Below are positions 43,843 through 52,681 of a DNA stretch of 64,000 bases, in pieces (the first letter of the stretch is position 1; every line of letters begins with the position of its first letter). The translations under genes were made by a program, and so were the position numbers. The stretch is from NCBI GenBank assembly GCA_017387505.1, contig JAFOFB010000008.1:1-64000 (forward strand), in the 5' to 3' direction. Below the pieces are notes generated by a model. It saw nothing but the letters and a program-made list of their open reading frames with translations. It was not told the origin of the DNA and made no database searches. Source of the DNA: Methanocorpusculum sp. GTDB lineage: Archaea > Halobacteriota > Methanomicrobia > Methanomicrobiales > Methanocorpusculaceae.

Positions 43843-45041
43843 CACTTCACCACCGTGTCGTTATCGAGTTTTCCTGTCACTAACGTGTTTGGAGCGATTC
43901 TGCATCCGCTTCCAATCGAAGACCCGGTGTTTACAGAGCAGTTGATTCCAAAGAGAACATTATCTCCTATTACTGCTCCAAACTTCTTGCGTCCGGTAGA
44001 TACTCCGGATACTTTCACGATTCCGTGATCATGTCTGAGATTTGCAATTTTAGTTCCTGCTCCGAAGTTGCATCCGCTTCCGATTACACTGTCTCCAATG
44101 TAGTTATAGTGCGGAACTTTTGTTCCGTCGAAGATAATGGAGTTCTTGATTTCTACAGCATGTCCTATGTGACAGTCACGGCCAACCGTCGTCCCCGGCC
44201 TTAAGTATGCATTTGGACCAACGGTTGTATTCTCACCGATGATAACAGGGCCTTCGATGTATGTTCCGGATTTGATAACAGCGCCCTTTCCAAGATAGAT
44301 GTTTCCGCGGATTACAACGTTTTCTTCAATCACACCAAGTCTTGTATCCTCTAAAGATGAGAGCATGTGTTCATTTGCAGAAAGCATATCCCACGGATAT
44401 CCGACATCCATCCAAAGGGAGAGCTGATGTGCCGAGAGGCGGTTTTCTGCAATATAATCCATTAAAGCGTCGGTCAGTTCATACTCGCCTCTTGAGGATG
44501 GTGATACTTTTTTGAGTGTATCAAAAATCTCACATCCAAAAAGGTATGCGCCTGCGTTGATTATGTTAGATTTTGGTTCCAGAGATTTTTCCTCAAGGCT
44601 TGAGATTTTGTCGCCTGAAAGAGTTACAACACCAAAGTCCTCTGGGTGGGTGGTGGTAGATACAGCCATTACAGGAGCTTTTGTTTCGCAGATTTTAGTC
44701 AGGTCTTCGACTTCTACGACCATATCTCCGTTTAGCATAAGGAAGGTGTCTGTTACAAACGGCTCTGCGGTTCGAAGTGCGTCTGCTGTCCCAAGCTGTT
44801 TTCTCTGGACAACATACTTAATCGAAACTCCAAACTCACTTCCGTCTCCAAAGTAACTGCGGATTGCCTCTTCCCTGTATCCTACAACGATTATGATGTC
44901 AGAGATTCCGGCAACTTTCACATTTCTGATTAAATGCTCAAGGCTTGGTTTTCCGGCAAGCGGAAGCATGACCTTCGGGCGGGATGTTGTTAAAGGCCGC
45001 ATACGCGAGCCTTCGCCTGCTGCAAGAATTACACACTGCAT
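43842..45041 (-). CDS. GlmU-like sugar-1-phosphate nucleotidylyltransferase (paralogue 2)
   Basis: The 399-residue protein is the second member of the pair. Its N-terminal domain has VILAAGEGSRMRPLT (residues 4-18), LNGDMVVE (metal Asp) and DVGYPWDML. The C-terminal beta-helix ends with the acetyltransferase-like KVPHYNYIGDSVIGSGCNFGAGTK segment, which is close to bacterial GlmU and archaeal ST0452-type enzymes. It is thus the better candidate for the acetyltransferase/uridylyltransferase. It overlaps glmM by one base at the start and paralogue 1 at the end. Confidence 0.9.
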   Translation of the reverse strand: MQCVILAAGEGSRMRPLTTSRPKVMLPLAGKPSLEHLIRNVKVAGISDIIIVVGYREEAIRSYFGDGSEFGVSIKYVVQRKQLGTADALRTAEPFVTDTFLMLNGDMVVEVEDLTKICETKAPVMAVSTTTHPEDFGVVTLSGDKISSLEEKSLEPKSNIINAGAYLFGCEIFDTLKKVSPSSRGEYELTDALMDYIAENRLSAHQLSLWMDVGYPWDMLSANEHMLSSLEDTRLGVIEENVVIRGNIYLGKGAVIKSGTYIEGPVIIGENTTVGPNAYLRPGTTVGRDCHIGHAVEIKNSIIFDGTKVPHYNYIGDSVIGSGCNFGAGTKIANLRHDHGIVKVSGVSTGRKKFGAVIGDNVLFGINCSVNTGSSIGSGCRIAPNTLVTGKLDNDTVVK

Positions 45042-46123
45042 TACTGTACCTCCTTTTCTGCTTTCTTCAGTGCAGACATTCCGGCTTCAAGCATACGTTT
45101 TGCATCCTCTTTGGTTCTGCCTTCTGCCGTACATCTGACCTTTGGTTCGGTTCCGCTGGCTCTGATTAAGTACCAGCCGTTTTCTTCGGTTACGCGGATT
45201 CCGTCTGTCGGGTTCTCTGCTCCAAGAACTCTCATAATCTCTTTTCCATGAGGCGTCATTACAGCATCACGGAGGATTGTGTATTTCGGAAGCGCGTCAA
45301 GCTCTTCTGCCACTTCTTCTATGGCCATGGATGCATCGACAGTTGTTACAACCTGCTTTGCGTCAAGATATTTGGCGAAGAGTGCTAAAAGCTGGTCTCC
45401 GTCAACGTAACGTCCGAGGTTATCAAAGGCCATCATGCGGTCTGCATCCCCATCGTTTACAACAGCACAGGATGCTCCTGTTTTTCTGATGAGTTCAGGG
45501 ATGTGCTGGAGGTTTTTCTCAAGAGGCTCAGATGGTCTTGCAAACTTTCCAGACGGGTCACAGTTTACCGGTATGACTTTTGCTCCGTCTGCTCCAATAA
45601 CATCAGGAGTTATCTGCCCCCCTGCCCCGTTTCCGCAGTCTACAACGACTGTCATGCTCTCAGGGACAGAAATTTCTGCAAAGATTTTTTCTTTGTGCGG
45701 AGTTATGATATCAACAGAGGATACAAAACCCTGTTTGTCCCATGCAGCATAGACCGGTTCTGCAATCCGTCTTTCAATCTCTTCCTGCTGTGCAACTGTG
45801 TAGGATGAACCGTCAGGTCGGAAGAGTTTGTATCCGTTGTAGTTTTCCGGGTTGTGGGATGCAGTAATCATGACTCCTGCATCTGCTTTTCCTGCGGCAA
45901 GAGCAACGGACGGGGTTGGGGCAATTCCTCCAAATAACACCTCAGCTCCGCCTGAGATGAGACCAGAGAGTATTACATCAGAAAGAGTATTCCTGCTTGT
46001 TCTTGAGTCGGTTGCAAGTACGACACGTTTTGCATTGCTTGCTACAGCCGCTCCGACAAGAGGACCTAAGGATAAAAGCTCCTGAGCAAAGAGCTTTCTA
46101 ATCCCTGATGAACCAAAGAGCAT
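45041..46123 (-). CDS. glmM: Phosphoglucosamine mutase GlmM with internal deletion
   Basis: GlmM turns GlcN-6-P into GlcN-1-P. The protein has the catalytic serine motif TASHNPENYNG (Ser89), the metal loop DGDADR (about 224-229) and the phosphate-binding RASGTEPKVR near the end (321-330). It is only 360 residues long, against about 440-450 usual. The sequence passes from VTTVDASMAIEEVAEE directly to LPKYTILR (about residues 259-285), so most of domain 3 with the sugar-binding GEPSG motif is missing (about 80-90 residues). The frame stays open. It may be an inactive remnant or an assembly artefact; operon position and the remaining motifs are normal. Confidence 0.85.
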   Translation of the reverse strand: MLFGSSGIRKLFAQELLSLGPLVGAAVASNAKRVVLATDSRTSRNTLSDVILSGLISGGAEVLFGGIAPTPSVALAAGKADAGVMITASHNPENYNGYKLFRPDGSSYTVAQQEEIERRIAEPVYAAWDKQGFVSSVDIITPHKEKIFAEISVPESMTVVVDCGNGAGGQITPDVIGADGAKVIPVNCDPSGKFARPSEPLEKNLQHIPELIRKTGASCAVVNDGDADRMMAFDNLGRYVDGDQLLALFAKYLDAKQVVTTVDASMAIEEVAEELDALPKYTILRDAVMTPHGKEIMRVLGAENPTDGIRVTEENGWYLIRASGTEPKVRCTAEGRTKEDAKRMLEAGMSALKKAEKEVQ

Positions 46124-46194
46124 AATGTGATTATTTTAGCTGTAATATAATATAAACACACTGTTCTCTAAATGAGAAAAAAAGATTTGAGGAT

Positions 46195-46785
46195 TTAAAC
46201 CCCGTACGGACACCAGATTGGAAGGTGCATCAGTGCCGAAAGCCCGTGACAGTTCTGTCCAATAAGCATAACCTCTTTTCCAAGAGATAAGACCTCTTCA
46301 ATCTCTTCAACTAAAGAGTCCTCGAAGAATGCTTCTCCGTTAATCAGGATAAGCTCTGCCTCCTCGGGCATTAATGTCTGGGCAATTCCTGCGATGTCTT
46401 CACCGATGATGTAGACAGCCTTTCCTGCACAGAACTCGATAAGTTCTGCTTTGCAGTCATCGAAGTACACCGAGTTGCAGGGACCTGTTTTTCTGTTCAG
46501 CATCAGAAAACCTGCGGCCGCACTTAATGCGCCAAGGGCTGCAGCTCTGGTTTTTGCAGACTTGAGCGGGGCTCCGTAAATGTTTTCAAGGCGCATACAT
46601 GCAGAAAACGGCTCAGGAGTTGATACCTCGGAAATTCTTCCGCCGAACTCGCACCCCATACATTTTCCACGGGAAAACTGGCATACATGGTTGTTTGGAA
46701 GATACTGATACATCAAAGCTCCGTCTTCTGTTCCCATGTCTTCTCCGGCTTCCCGGAGTTTTACAACAGCATCATGTAAAATCAT
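46195..46785 (-). CDS. Unknown Cys-rich protein linked to sufBC
   Basis: The 196-residue protein is not one I can name. A Cys cluster (Cys35, Cys42 and Cys45 in CQFSRGKCMGC, Cys63) could bind an Fe-S centre or metal. The second half (about 120-196) looks like a Rossmann-type fold with AVYIIGEDIAGIA, ELILINGEAF and EVMLIGQNCHGLSAL, slightly like the DUF364 C-terminal domain. Its ATG overlaps the stop of the cyclase gene by four bases, the last step of the sufC-sufB-cyclase run. A link to Fe-S assembly or cofactor handling is inferred from position. Confidence 0.65.
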   Translation of the reverse strand: MILHDAVVKLREAGEDMGTEDGALMYQYLPNNHVCQFSRGKCMGCEFGGRISEVSTPEPFSACMRLENIYGAPLKSAKTRAAALGALSAAAGFLMLNRKTGPCNSVYFDDCKAELIEFCAGKAVYIIGEDIAGIAQTLMPEEAELILINGEAFFEDSLVEEIEEVLSLGKEVMLIGQNCHGLSALMHLPIWCPYGV

Positions 46786-47312
46786 ATTATCACCGAATCC
46801 AGCAGAACAACTCTTGCTGGAGCTGCATCTGCTGAAACTATTTTCAAAGGAAGAGCAACCATTAGATACTCTCCGCAGGGGACAGATTCCAGACAGAGAT
46901 TTTCAATGATTGCAATATTTTTTTCAAGAAGAGTCTTATGAACCGCAGTATCTCCAACCGAATCTGAATCACAGCCTACAGCAGTAATGCCGGAAGTGCT
47001 GAGACTCTCTGCAAGAGACAGCGGGAAATTTTTTGCGTGTTTAAAAAAAACTGCAGGGACGTTTCCTGAAAAATTTGGAAACTCAGTTACCTCCACGCGG
47101 CAGATAAGCCGTTCGAGAGGGACATCATCAATCCCTGATGCTCCGGCAAAATAATGAGACGGAGCGTCGATGTGTGTGCCTGTGTGTGTGGAAAGCGAAA
47201 GCTTTGAGATTACTGCATCGCCTGCAGGAATCTCTTCGCGCTTAAACTCAGGGTCACCCGGATAAACCGGCATCCCCTCGTAAAGAGGAGATGACACATC
47301 GTAAATCTTCAT
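46782..47312 (-). CDS. Cyclase/kynurenine formamidase-like metal hydrolase
   Basis: The 176-residue protein belongs to the cyclase family (PF04199). It starts IYDVSSPLYEGMPVYPGDP and has the metal motif STHTGTHIDAPSHY (about residues 40-53) with its His and Asp ligands, and ends with LPLKIVSADAAPARVVLL. Such enzymes hydrolyse amides such as N-formylkynurenine; the archaeal substrate is unknown. The gene follows sufB with no gap and overlaps the next gene by four bases, so it is made with the Fe-S assembly proteins. Confidence 0.85.
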   Translation of the reverse strand: MKIYDVSSPLYEGMPVYPGDPEFKREEIPAGDAVISKLSLSTHTGTHIDAPSHYFAGASGIDDVPLERLICRVEVTEFPNFSGNVPAVFFKHAKNFPLSLAESLSTSGITAVGCDSDSVGDTAVHKTLLEKNIAIIENLCLESVPCGEYLMVALPLKIVSADAAPARVVLLDSVII

Positions 47313-48425
47313 TCAGTAGCCTTCGTTATCGGCAGAGTCGATGGCTGCATCAATCTGCTTCTGCAGTGCCGGCGGAAGTCCGTCAATCTTGATGTCAAGG
47401 AATCCGCGGATAATGGTTGCTGTCGCCTCTTCCTCTGAGAGACCGCGTGCCATTAAGTACTCGATTTCATCACGGGCAATCTTTCCGACCGCTGCTTCGT
47501 GGGAGAGTTCGACATCAACAACGTGACCTTCAATCTCAGGGATTGCGTGCATAATACCGTCTTTTAAGATTAAACCGCGGCACTCAATGTGGCCTTTGGT
47601 CTTCGGGCACTCAGCAACAACAGCACCGCGGGAGATGATTGTTCCGCCGTTGGTAATTGCGCGGGTTATAAGCTCTGCACTGGTGTTTGGTGCCTGAAGG
47701 ACAGCGCGTGATCCGGTGTCAACATAAGAACCGGTTCCTGCGACAACAACACCGGAGAAGCGTGCGACTGCTCCCTCTCCTTTGAGGTATGCAGTAGGGT
47801 ACATCTGGACCTTCTTGGTCGGTTTCATGCAGACATAGTTGGAAAGGAAAGTTCCGCCTTCCTCGACTACGGTACAGGTACGCGGGAAGACTTCGACCTC
47901 TTCTCCCCAGGTGTGAATCATGGTGGAAGTGACTTTTGCATTCTTTCCAACATAGATTTCATTTACACCGTAGTGTGCTCCGACCTTGGTGTCCATCGAG
48001 GATGCACAGCCTGCGATTAAGTGAATCTCAGAACCTTCTTCTGCGATTACGATGTTGTGGACACACTGAATGGTGTCTCCCTGAAGGAACATACAGCTCT
48101 GGAGCGGGAAGGTTGCTTTTGCTCCCTTGTGTGCGATGATGACGTATCCTCTCTGCGGGCGCTCTGCAACGTACTTTGTGTACTCATCTTTGTCAGCCGG
48201 GACAATGTTCCAGAAGTAGTCCTTGAGCCACTCGTACTTTTCAAGAGCTGCCTCAATCATCAGCGTCTCGATTCCCTCTGCGGCAGAACCTGCGTGATAG
48301 ACATGGTCGTTTACGAGAAGGAAACTTCCGGAACGGCCTTCCATGTTTTCGGTGTTGATTCCGGTTAAGTTAAGGCGTTCCTTGTCTTCTGCGCTGATTT
48401 CGTCAAATCCCTTCATTTCTGGCAT
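47313..48425 (-). CDS. sufB: SufB/SufD-family Fe-S assembly scaffold
   Basis: The scaffold protein works with the ATPase SufC to build Fe-S clusters; archaea use a minimal SufBC (SmsCB) pair. The 370-residue protein has the central beta-helix (about residues 110-300) with HLIAGCASSMD and a C-terminal helical part with the conserved SHEAAVGKIARDEIEYLMARGLSEEEA-type stretch (near 305-335). It lacks the longer SufB N-terminal region, as is normal for the archaeal short form. The ATG at 48425 has AAGGAG eight bases upstream. It overlaps sufC by 13 bases. Confidence 0.93.
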   Translation of the reverse strand: MPEMKGFDEISAEDKERLNLTGINTENMEGRSGSFLLVNDHVYHAGSAAEGIETLMIEAALEKYEWLKDYFWNIVPADKDEYTKYVAERPQRGYVIIAHKGAKATFPLQSCMFLQGDTIQCVHNIVIAEEGSEIHLIAGCASSMDTKVGAHYGVNEIYVGKNAKVTSTMIHTWGEEVEVFPRTCTVVEEGGTFLSNYVCMKPTKKVQMYPTAYLKGEGAVARFSGVVVAGTGSYVDTGSRAVLQAPNTSAELITRAITNGGTIISRGAVVAECPKTKGHIECRGLILKDGIMHAIPEIEGHVVDVELSHEAAVGKIARDEIEYLMARGLSEEEATATIIRGFLDIKIDGLPPALQKQIDAAIDSADNEGY

Positions 48426-49141
48426 GCGATACACTCCTTATATCCTGATGCTTTTACGCTCTTTAAAATCTCGCGCGGGTTTCCACTACAGCGCATGTAT
48501 CCGTCGATTAAGACGTGACCCACATCTGCTTCGATGTAGTCTAAGATGTATCCGGTGTGGGTGATAATCAGACCGGATTTGGTGCGGGTCTTCATGTGCA
48601 TGTCCTTTTCGAGAAGGGATGCTGCTGCGTGTCCTAAGAGAGACATATTTTCGACATCAACACCGCTTTCCGGTTCGTCAAGCATGACAAAGCTCGGGTT
48701 CTGGACGGTGAGCTGTAAGATTTCGCTTCTCTTGATTTCTCCGCCGGAGAATCCTGCGTTGACATCACGCTCGAGGAACTTGGTCATGTGCAGTTTTTCT
48801 GCAAGTGCCGGGATTTCCTCGGTTCCGATATTTGTGGTTGCATTGATAAACTTACCAAGCTTAAGTCCAGAGATTGTCGGCGGACGCTGGAACATGATAC
48901 CCATTCCAAGTCTTGCGCGCTCGTGAACCGGTTTATAGGTCACGTCAACGCCGTTGAAGATAATCGAACCTTCGGTAACCCTGGATGAGCCAAAGCCCAT
49001 TATTGTGCGAAGAAGGGTGGTCTTTCCGGAACCATTCGGTCCAAGAAGAACGTGGGTCTGTCCGTCCTGGATGGTGAGGGAAACACCATGCAGAACTTCC
49101 CGTCCCCCTACTTCAACATGGAGGTTATTTATCTCTAGCAT
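48413..49141 (-). CDS. sufC: Fe-S assembly ATPase SufC
   Basis: SufC is the ABC-type ATPase of the Suf system. The 242-residue protein has Walker A GPNGSGKTT (about residues 34-42), the Q-loop region, the ABC signature GFSGGEIKRSEIL (about 126-138), and Walker B VMLDEPESGVD (about 152-162). ESGVD followed by a long insert before the H-loop (IITHTGYIL) is as in SufC. It heads the four-gene unit sufC-sufB-cyclase-Cys-rich protein. Confidence 0.95.
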   Translation of the reverse strand: MLEINNLHVEVGGREVLHGVSLTIQDGQTHVLLGPNGSGKTTLLRTIMGFGSSRVTEGSIIFNGVDVTYKPVHERARLGMGIMFQRPPTISGLKLGKFINATTNIGTEEIPALAEKLHMTKFLERDVNAGFSGGEIKRSEILQLTVQNPSFVMLDEPESGVDVENMSLLGHAAASLLEKDMHMKTRTKSGLIITHTGYILDYIEADVGHVLIDGYMRCSGNPREILKSVKASGYKECIACQK

Positions 49142-49270
49142 GAAAATTCAGATATTAGTTGGTTCTGCCCTATTGTAAATGTGTGTATTTGGAATCACAG
49201 TTAATTCCAGGCCGTTCAAGCCTGAAATCAATACTATCGAACACTGTGTTTTAGAAAATGACGCGTTTTC

Positions 49271-49394
49271 GCGAAAGTGCGTTTGAGCGTTTTAACAGGT
49301 TTGTTTTTGAAACAGACCAATTTGCAAAATATATTTTCACTGTGATTGTTTTTTGGAGGGCACTTTCGCACCGCGCGGTCCGGGGTTTATATAC
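49271..49394 (+). promoter_or_regulatory. Inverted repeat and TATA ahead of mrfB-like operon
   Basis: GCGAAAGTGC (49271-49280) and its exact inverse GCACTTTCGC (49360-49369) flank an AT-rich stretch of 79 bases. A TATA box TTTATATA follows at 49386-49393, placing transcription start near 49413-49415. The arms could be two half-sites of an operator that loops, or ends of a small element. Between 49142 and 49414 I see no gene. Confidence 0.5.
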
Positions 49395-49414
49395 TCTTAT
49401 GCTGATTTTTGTGT

Positions 49415-49564
49415 ATGACAAGCGTTGCCTTAAAATCAAGCGCAGAACGTGCAGCAGGATACACCATCGTACAGAGAAAGAATCAGTTATCCAAACTCTG
49501 CTGGTTCGCATCAGACAACAGTGATTTCACCGCTTCCCGCGACAGTAACTATTTCGTCTGCTGA
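49415..49564 (+). CDS. Possible leaderless small ORF before mrfB-like gene
   Basis: An ATG stands where the TATA at 49386 would start transcription, and opens 49 codons (MTSVALKSSAERAAGY...) ending in TGA one base before the ATG of the exonuclease gene. It may be a leader peptide for coupled translation, or a small protein. No family resemblance is seen, and no independent evidence of expression exists. Confidence 0.4.
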   Translation: MTSVALKSSAERAAGYTIVQRKNQLSKLCWFASDNSDFTASRDSNYFVC

Positions 49565-49565
49565 G

Positions 49566-50501
49566 ATGACAGTTTCGCATCCCGGTTTTGTTCCGGCATC
49601 TTCACTGATGCAGGGTACAAAGGATACCGCCGATTTCTCATTCGGAGAAGAGGTTGAGACGGCAGACGGTTTCTGTCTTAGAAAGGAAACTGTGTTTCCA
49701 ATCATGTCACGCAGCAGTGTGGATGAGGACACTGTGCGGTGCCGTCTTTCAGAGGATTTAACTCTGGTATCCGGAATCGGCAAAGTCCGGGAAGCTGATT
49801 TGAAACGAAGAGGGTTTAGAAATTTAAGAGACCTGGAAAAAACACGCTTCAAAGATGCCGCAGAGGATGCTGCAGACATTATAGAATACGGCACGGTAAA
49901 AGAGATTCTATCTCTTTATTCTGATTTGAAGAGAAACTCCGAGCCGCTTCTCTTAGGGCTTCTTGGAGATACAGCATCACATCTCTACTTTGATATCGAA
50001 ACCCTTGGAATGGCTCATGCACCGATTATTCTGTTCGGTATAGGTGAGATTGAGCATGGAACAGTCAAAGTCACACAGTATCTTCTGCGCGATATTGACG
50101 AGGAACTTCCAGCCATGATGCTTACAAAAGAGCATTTCAAAAAGCATTCGACCGTAATCTCGTACAACGGGAGATGCTTTGATATTCCGTATCTGAATAA
50201 CCGCCTCGCATTCTACGGAGAACGGGAAGTGCGTTTCAATGTCCACGCAGACCTTCTGCATCCGACAAGACGGCTGTTTAGAAACGAGTTTCCGGACTGC
50301 CGTCTGGAAACTGTGGAATCATATATTCCAACATTTGCACGCGGAGAAGATGTTCCCGGATATCTTGTTCCTGTGTACTATCAGAATTACCTGAGATCAA
50401 AAAATATCAGAACCCTAAGGCCTGTTGTCGAGCACAACACACTCGATGTGGCAAATCTCGCATGCCTTCTGAACTATGAAACGGAGCTTCTCTATGGATG
50501 A
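49566..50501 (+). CDS. MrfB/YprB-like DEDDh exonuclease
   Basis: The protein has an RNase H-like exonuclease domain (about residues 125-305): YFDIETLG (DxE), ISYNGRCFDIPYLNNR and EHNTLDVANL, the last giving the His-x3-Asp of the DEDDh class. A helix-hairpin-helix-like part (LVSGIGKVREADLKRRG, about 65-81) precedes it. In Bacillus subtilis, MrfB (YprB) pairs with helicase MrfA (YprA) in repair of mitomycin C damage. Here the helicase gene overlaps the end by eight bases. The start at 49566 gives 311 residues; an upstream start at 49449 is possible but adds an uncharacteristic N-terminus. Confidence 0.82.
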   Translation: MTVSHPGFVPASSLMQGTKDTADFSFGEEVETADGFCLRKETVFPIMSRSSVDEDTVRCRLSEDLTLVSGIGKVREADLKRRGFRNLRDLEKTRFKDAAEDAADIIEYGTVKEILSLYSDLKRNSEPLLLGLLGDTASHLYFDIETLGMAHAPIILFGIGEIEHGTVKVTQYLLRDIDEELPAMMLTKEHFKKHSTVISYNGRCFDIPYLNNRLAFYGEREVRFNVHADLLHPTRRLFRNEFPDCRLETVESYIPTFARGEDVPGYLVPVYYQNYLRSKNIRTLRPVVEHNTLDVANLACLLNYETELLYG

Positions 50502-52665
50502 TGTAATTTTCTTTGAAAAAACCGAGGATGCAAGAACAGCAGTTTTTCAGTCCCCAAACGAATCTATGCCTGAGAAGCTTTGCGCATATCTGAATCAGAA
50601 AAATATCAGGACATACACACACCAGGCAGAGGCATATGATGCAGTCCGGCGCGGAGAAAATATTATTGTTACAACTCCGACTGCTTCCGGAAAAACTCTT
50701 TCATGCCTTCTTCCGGTTTTCGCAAATCTTCTGGAAAATCCGGATGCTACAGCTCTTCTAATCTATCCGACAAAGGCATTAACCCGCGATCAGTTCCTGA
50801 CAATTCAGGAGATGGATTCAGCACTTAACGCAAGAACAAGGCCTGCAATATATGACGGAGATACAAAGCAGGAAGCACGTGCAAAAATCCGCTCGCGTTC
50901 ACGGATTATTCTAACCAACATGTACGAACTCCACCATATTCTGCCGTGGAGAGCGAAGTGGGGCGATTTCTTTGCGAATCTCTCGTTTGTTGTAATTGAT
51001 GAAGCACACAAATACCGCGGTGTGTTTGGTTCAAACACTGCTCTTCTGATTAGAAGACTTCGAAGAATCTGTAATTACTATGACGGATATCCGCAGTTTA
51101 TCTTATCATCTGCAACACTTGGGAACGCAAAACGGTTTGCGGAAACTCTGACCGGACTTTCTGCTGAAGAGATATCTTCAGACGGTTCACCAAGAGCGAA
51201 GCGCACATTTCGTATCTGCCTTAATCCAAAAAAGAGTGCGTCTGCCGCCGCCGCAGAGATTATGAAGGAGAGTATCCGCAACGGCCGGCAGACCATCTGC
51301 TTTACGAAGTCAAGAACTGGAGCAGAACTTACAGCTCTTCGGTGTATTGAAGAAAATCCAAAGGAGCAAATCGCATCATACAGAGGCGGATACAGGCCGG
51401 AAGAGAGAAAGAAAATCGAGTCAAACCTCAAACAAGGTAAAGTGTCCGGTGTTGTAAGCACCAACGCTTTAGAGGTTGGAATCGATATCGGAAACCTGGA
51501 TTCTGTTGTTATCAGCGGATATCAGGGATCAATGATTTCAGTCTTCCAGCAGGCAGGACGTGCCGGTAGAAAAGGTCAGGAGGCGACTGTTACTTTTGTT
51601 GCAGGACAGAATCCAATCGACCAGTACTATGCAAATAATCCCAAGGCATTCTTCTCCGCAAAACCAGAGGAAGCAATTCTTGGAATCAAAAACCCGTATC
51701 TTTTGGAGTCACACCTGCTCTGTGCAGCGGCAGAACTTCCATACAAATCAGACCGTGACAGAAAGTACTTTGGAGAAGCGTCAGATGACATAATCTCAGA
51801 TTTGAAAAACCGGAAACTGGTCTCGAGTACTGCACGCGGTTTTGTTTACTCAGGCATTGGAAATCCGGTAATGGAACACACCATCTTTGGAAACATAGGA
51901 AAAACATGGGCTGTCGTTTTCGGCAACTCAACACTTGAGACAATGGACGACGGACAGGCTTACCGTGAAGCATATCCAGGTGCTGTCATATTCCACCAGG
52001 GAGAACGTTACCGTGTTGAAAAGATTGAGCCTGAGATTTCTGTGATCCGGGTTAGAAAAACCTCAGACAACTATCATACACGCCCTATTTCCGAGACAAG
52101 CATCAGCATCAACAGAAAGGAAAAGACAGTACGGCATGGAAACATTTCGATACACTTTGGAGATGTATCAGTCTCCACACAGATTTACGGTTACTCGGTT
52201 CTCGAGTTCGACAGGATTGTAACAACAGAAGAGCTCAGTGTTGAGCCGCGTACCTTCCAGACAAAAGCCTGCTGGATAACTGTTGACGATGACGTGCCTT
52301 TGACTGCAGAGAATTTAGCAGGCTCTCTGCACGGAACAGAGCATGCTTTAATTGCGGCTATGCCTCTCTATGTATTATCCGACAGAGCAGACATCGGCGG
52401 AGTGTCAAGCCCGTTCCATGCAGATGTCGGAGGTCCTGCTGTGTTTATCTATGACGGTGTTGCTGGAGGAATTGGACTTTCCGAGAAGGCAGCAGAGCTT
52501 TTCCCGAAGATTGCAGAACTCGCATACAGAATGGTTTCCGGATGTAAATGTGAAAGCGGATGTCCTTCATGCATTCATTCGCCAAAGTGCGGGAATAACA
52601 ATCAGATGCTGGATAAAGAAGGAACGGTTAAGCTTCTGTCATATCTGATAAAGGAATCAAAATAG
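50494..52665 (+). CDS. MrfA/YprA/Hrq1-like DEAH helicase
   Basis: This superfamily 2 helicase has 723 residues: TPTASGKTLS (Walker A, about residues 60-69), DEAH in VVIDEAHKYRG, SAT, and the C-terminal RecA lobe with STNALEVGIDIGNLD and QQAGRAGRKG. The end has the DUF1998-type region with a four-Cys zinc motif CKCESGCPSCIHSPKC, as in MrfA and Hrq1. It probably removes interstrand crosslinks or bulky lesions together with the exonuclease just upstream. The start at 50494 is chosen to match the operon overlap (8 bases); a Met six codons earlier also exists. Confidence 0.88.
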   Translation: MDDVIFFEKTEDARTAVFQSPNESMPEKLCAYLNQKNIRTYTHQAEAYDAVRRGENIIVTTPTASGKTLSCLLPVFANLLENPDATALLIYPTKALTRDQFLTIQEMDSALNARTRPAIYDGDTKQEARAKIRSRSRIILTNMYELHHILPWRAKWGDFFANLSFVVIDEAHKYRGVFGSNTALLIRRLRRICNYYDGYPQFILSSATLGNAKRFAETLTGLSAEEISSDGSPRAKRTFRICLNPKKSASAAAAEIMKESIRNGRQTICFTKSRTGAELTALRCIEENPKEQIASYRGGYRPEERKKIESNLKQGKVSGVVSTNALEVGIDIGNLDSVVISGYQGSMISVFQQAGRAGRKGQEATVTFVAGQNPIDQYYANNPKAFFSAKPEEAILGIKNPYLLESHLLCAAAELPYKSDRDRKYFGEASDDIISDLKNRKLVSSTARGFVYSGIGNPVMEHTIFGNIGKTWAVVFGNSTLETMDDGQAYREAYPGAVIFHQGERYRVEKIEPEISVIRVRKTSDNYHTRPISETSISINRKEKTVRHGNISIHFGDVSVSTQIYGYSVLEFDRIVTTEELSVEPRTFQTKACWITVDDDVPLTAENLAGSLHGTEHALIAAMPLYVLSDRADIGGVSSPFHADVGGPAVFIYDGVAGGIGLSEKAAELFPKIAELAYRMVSGCKCESGCPSCIHSPKCGNNNQMLDKEGTVKLLSYLIKESK

Positions 52666-52681
52666 AATATTTGGTTAATAC

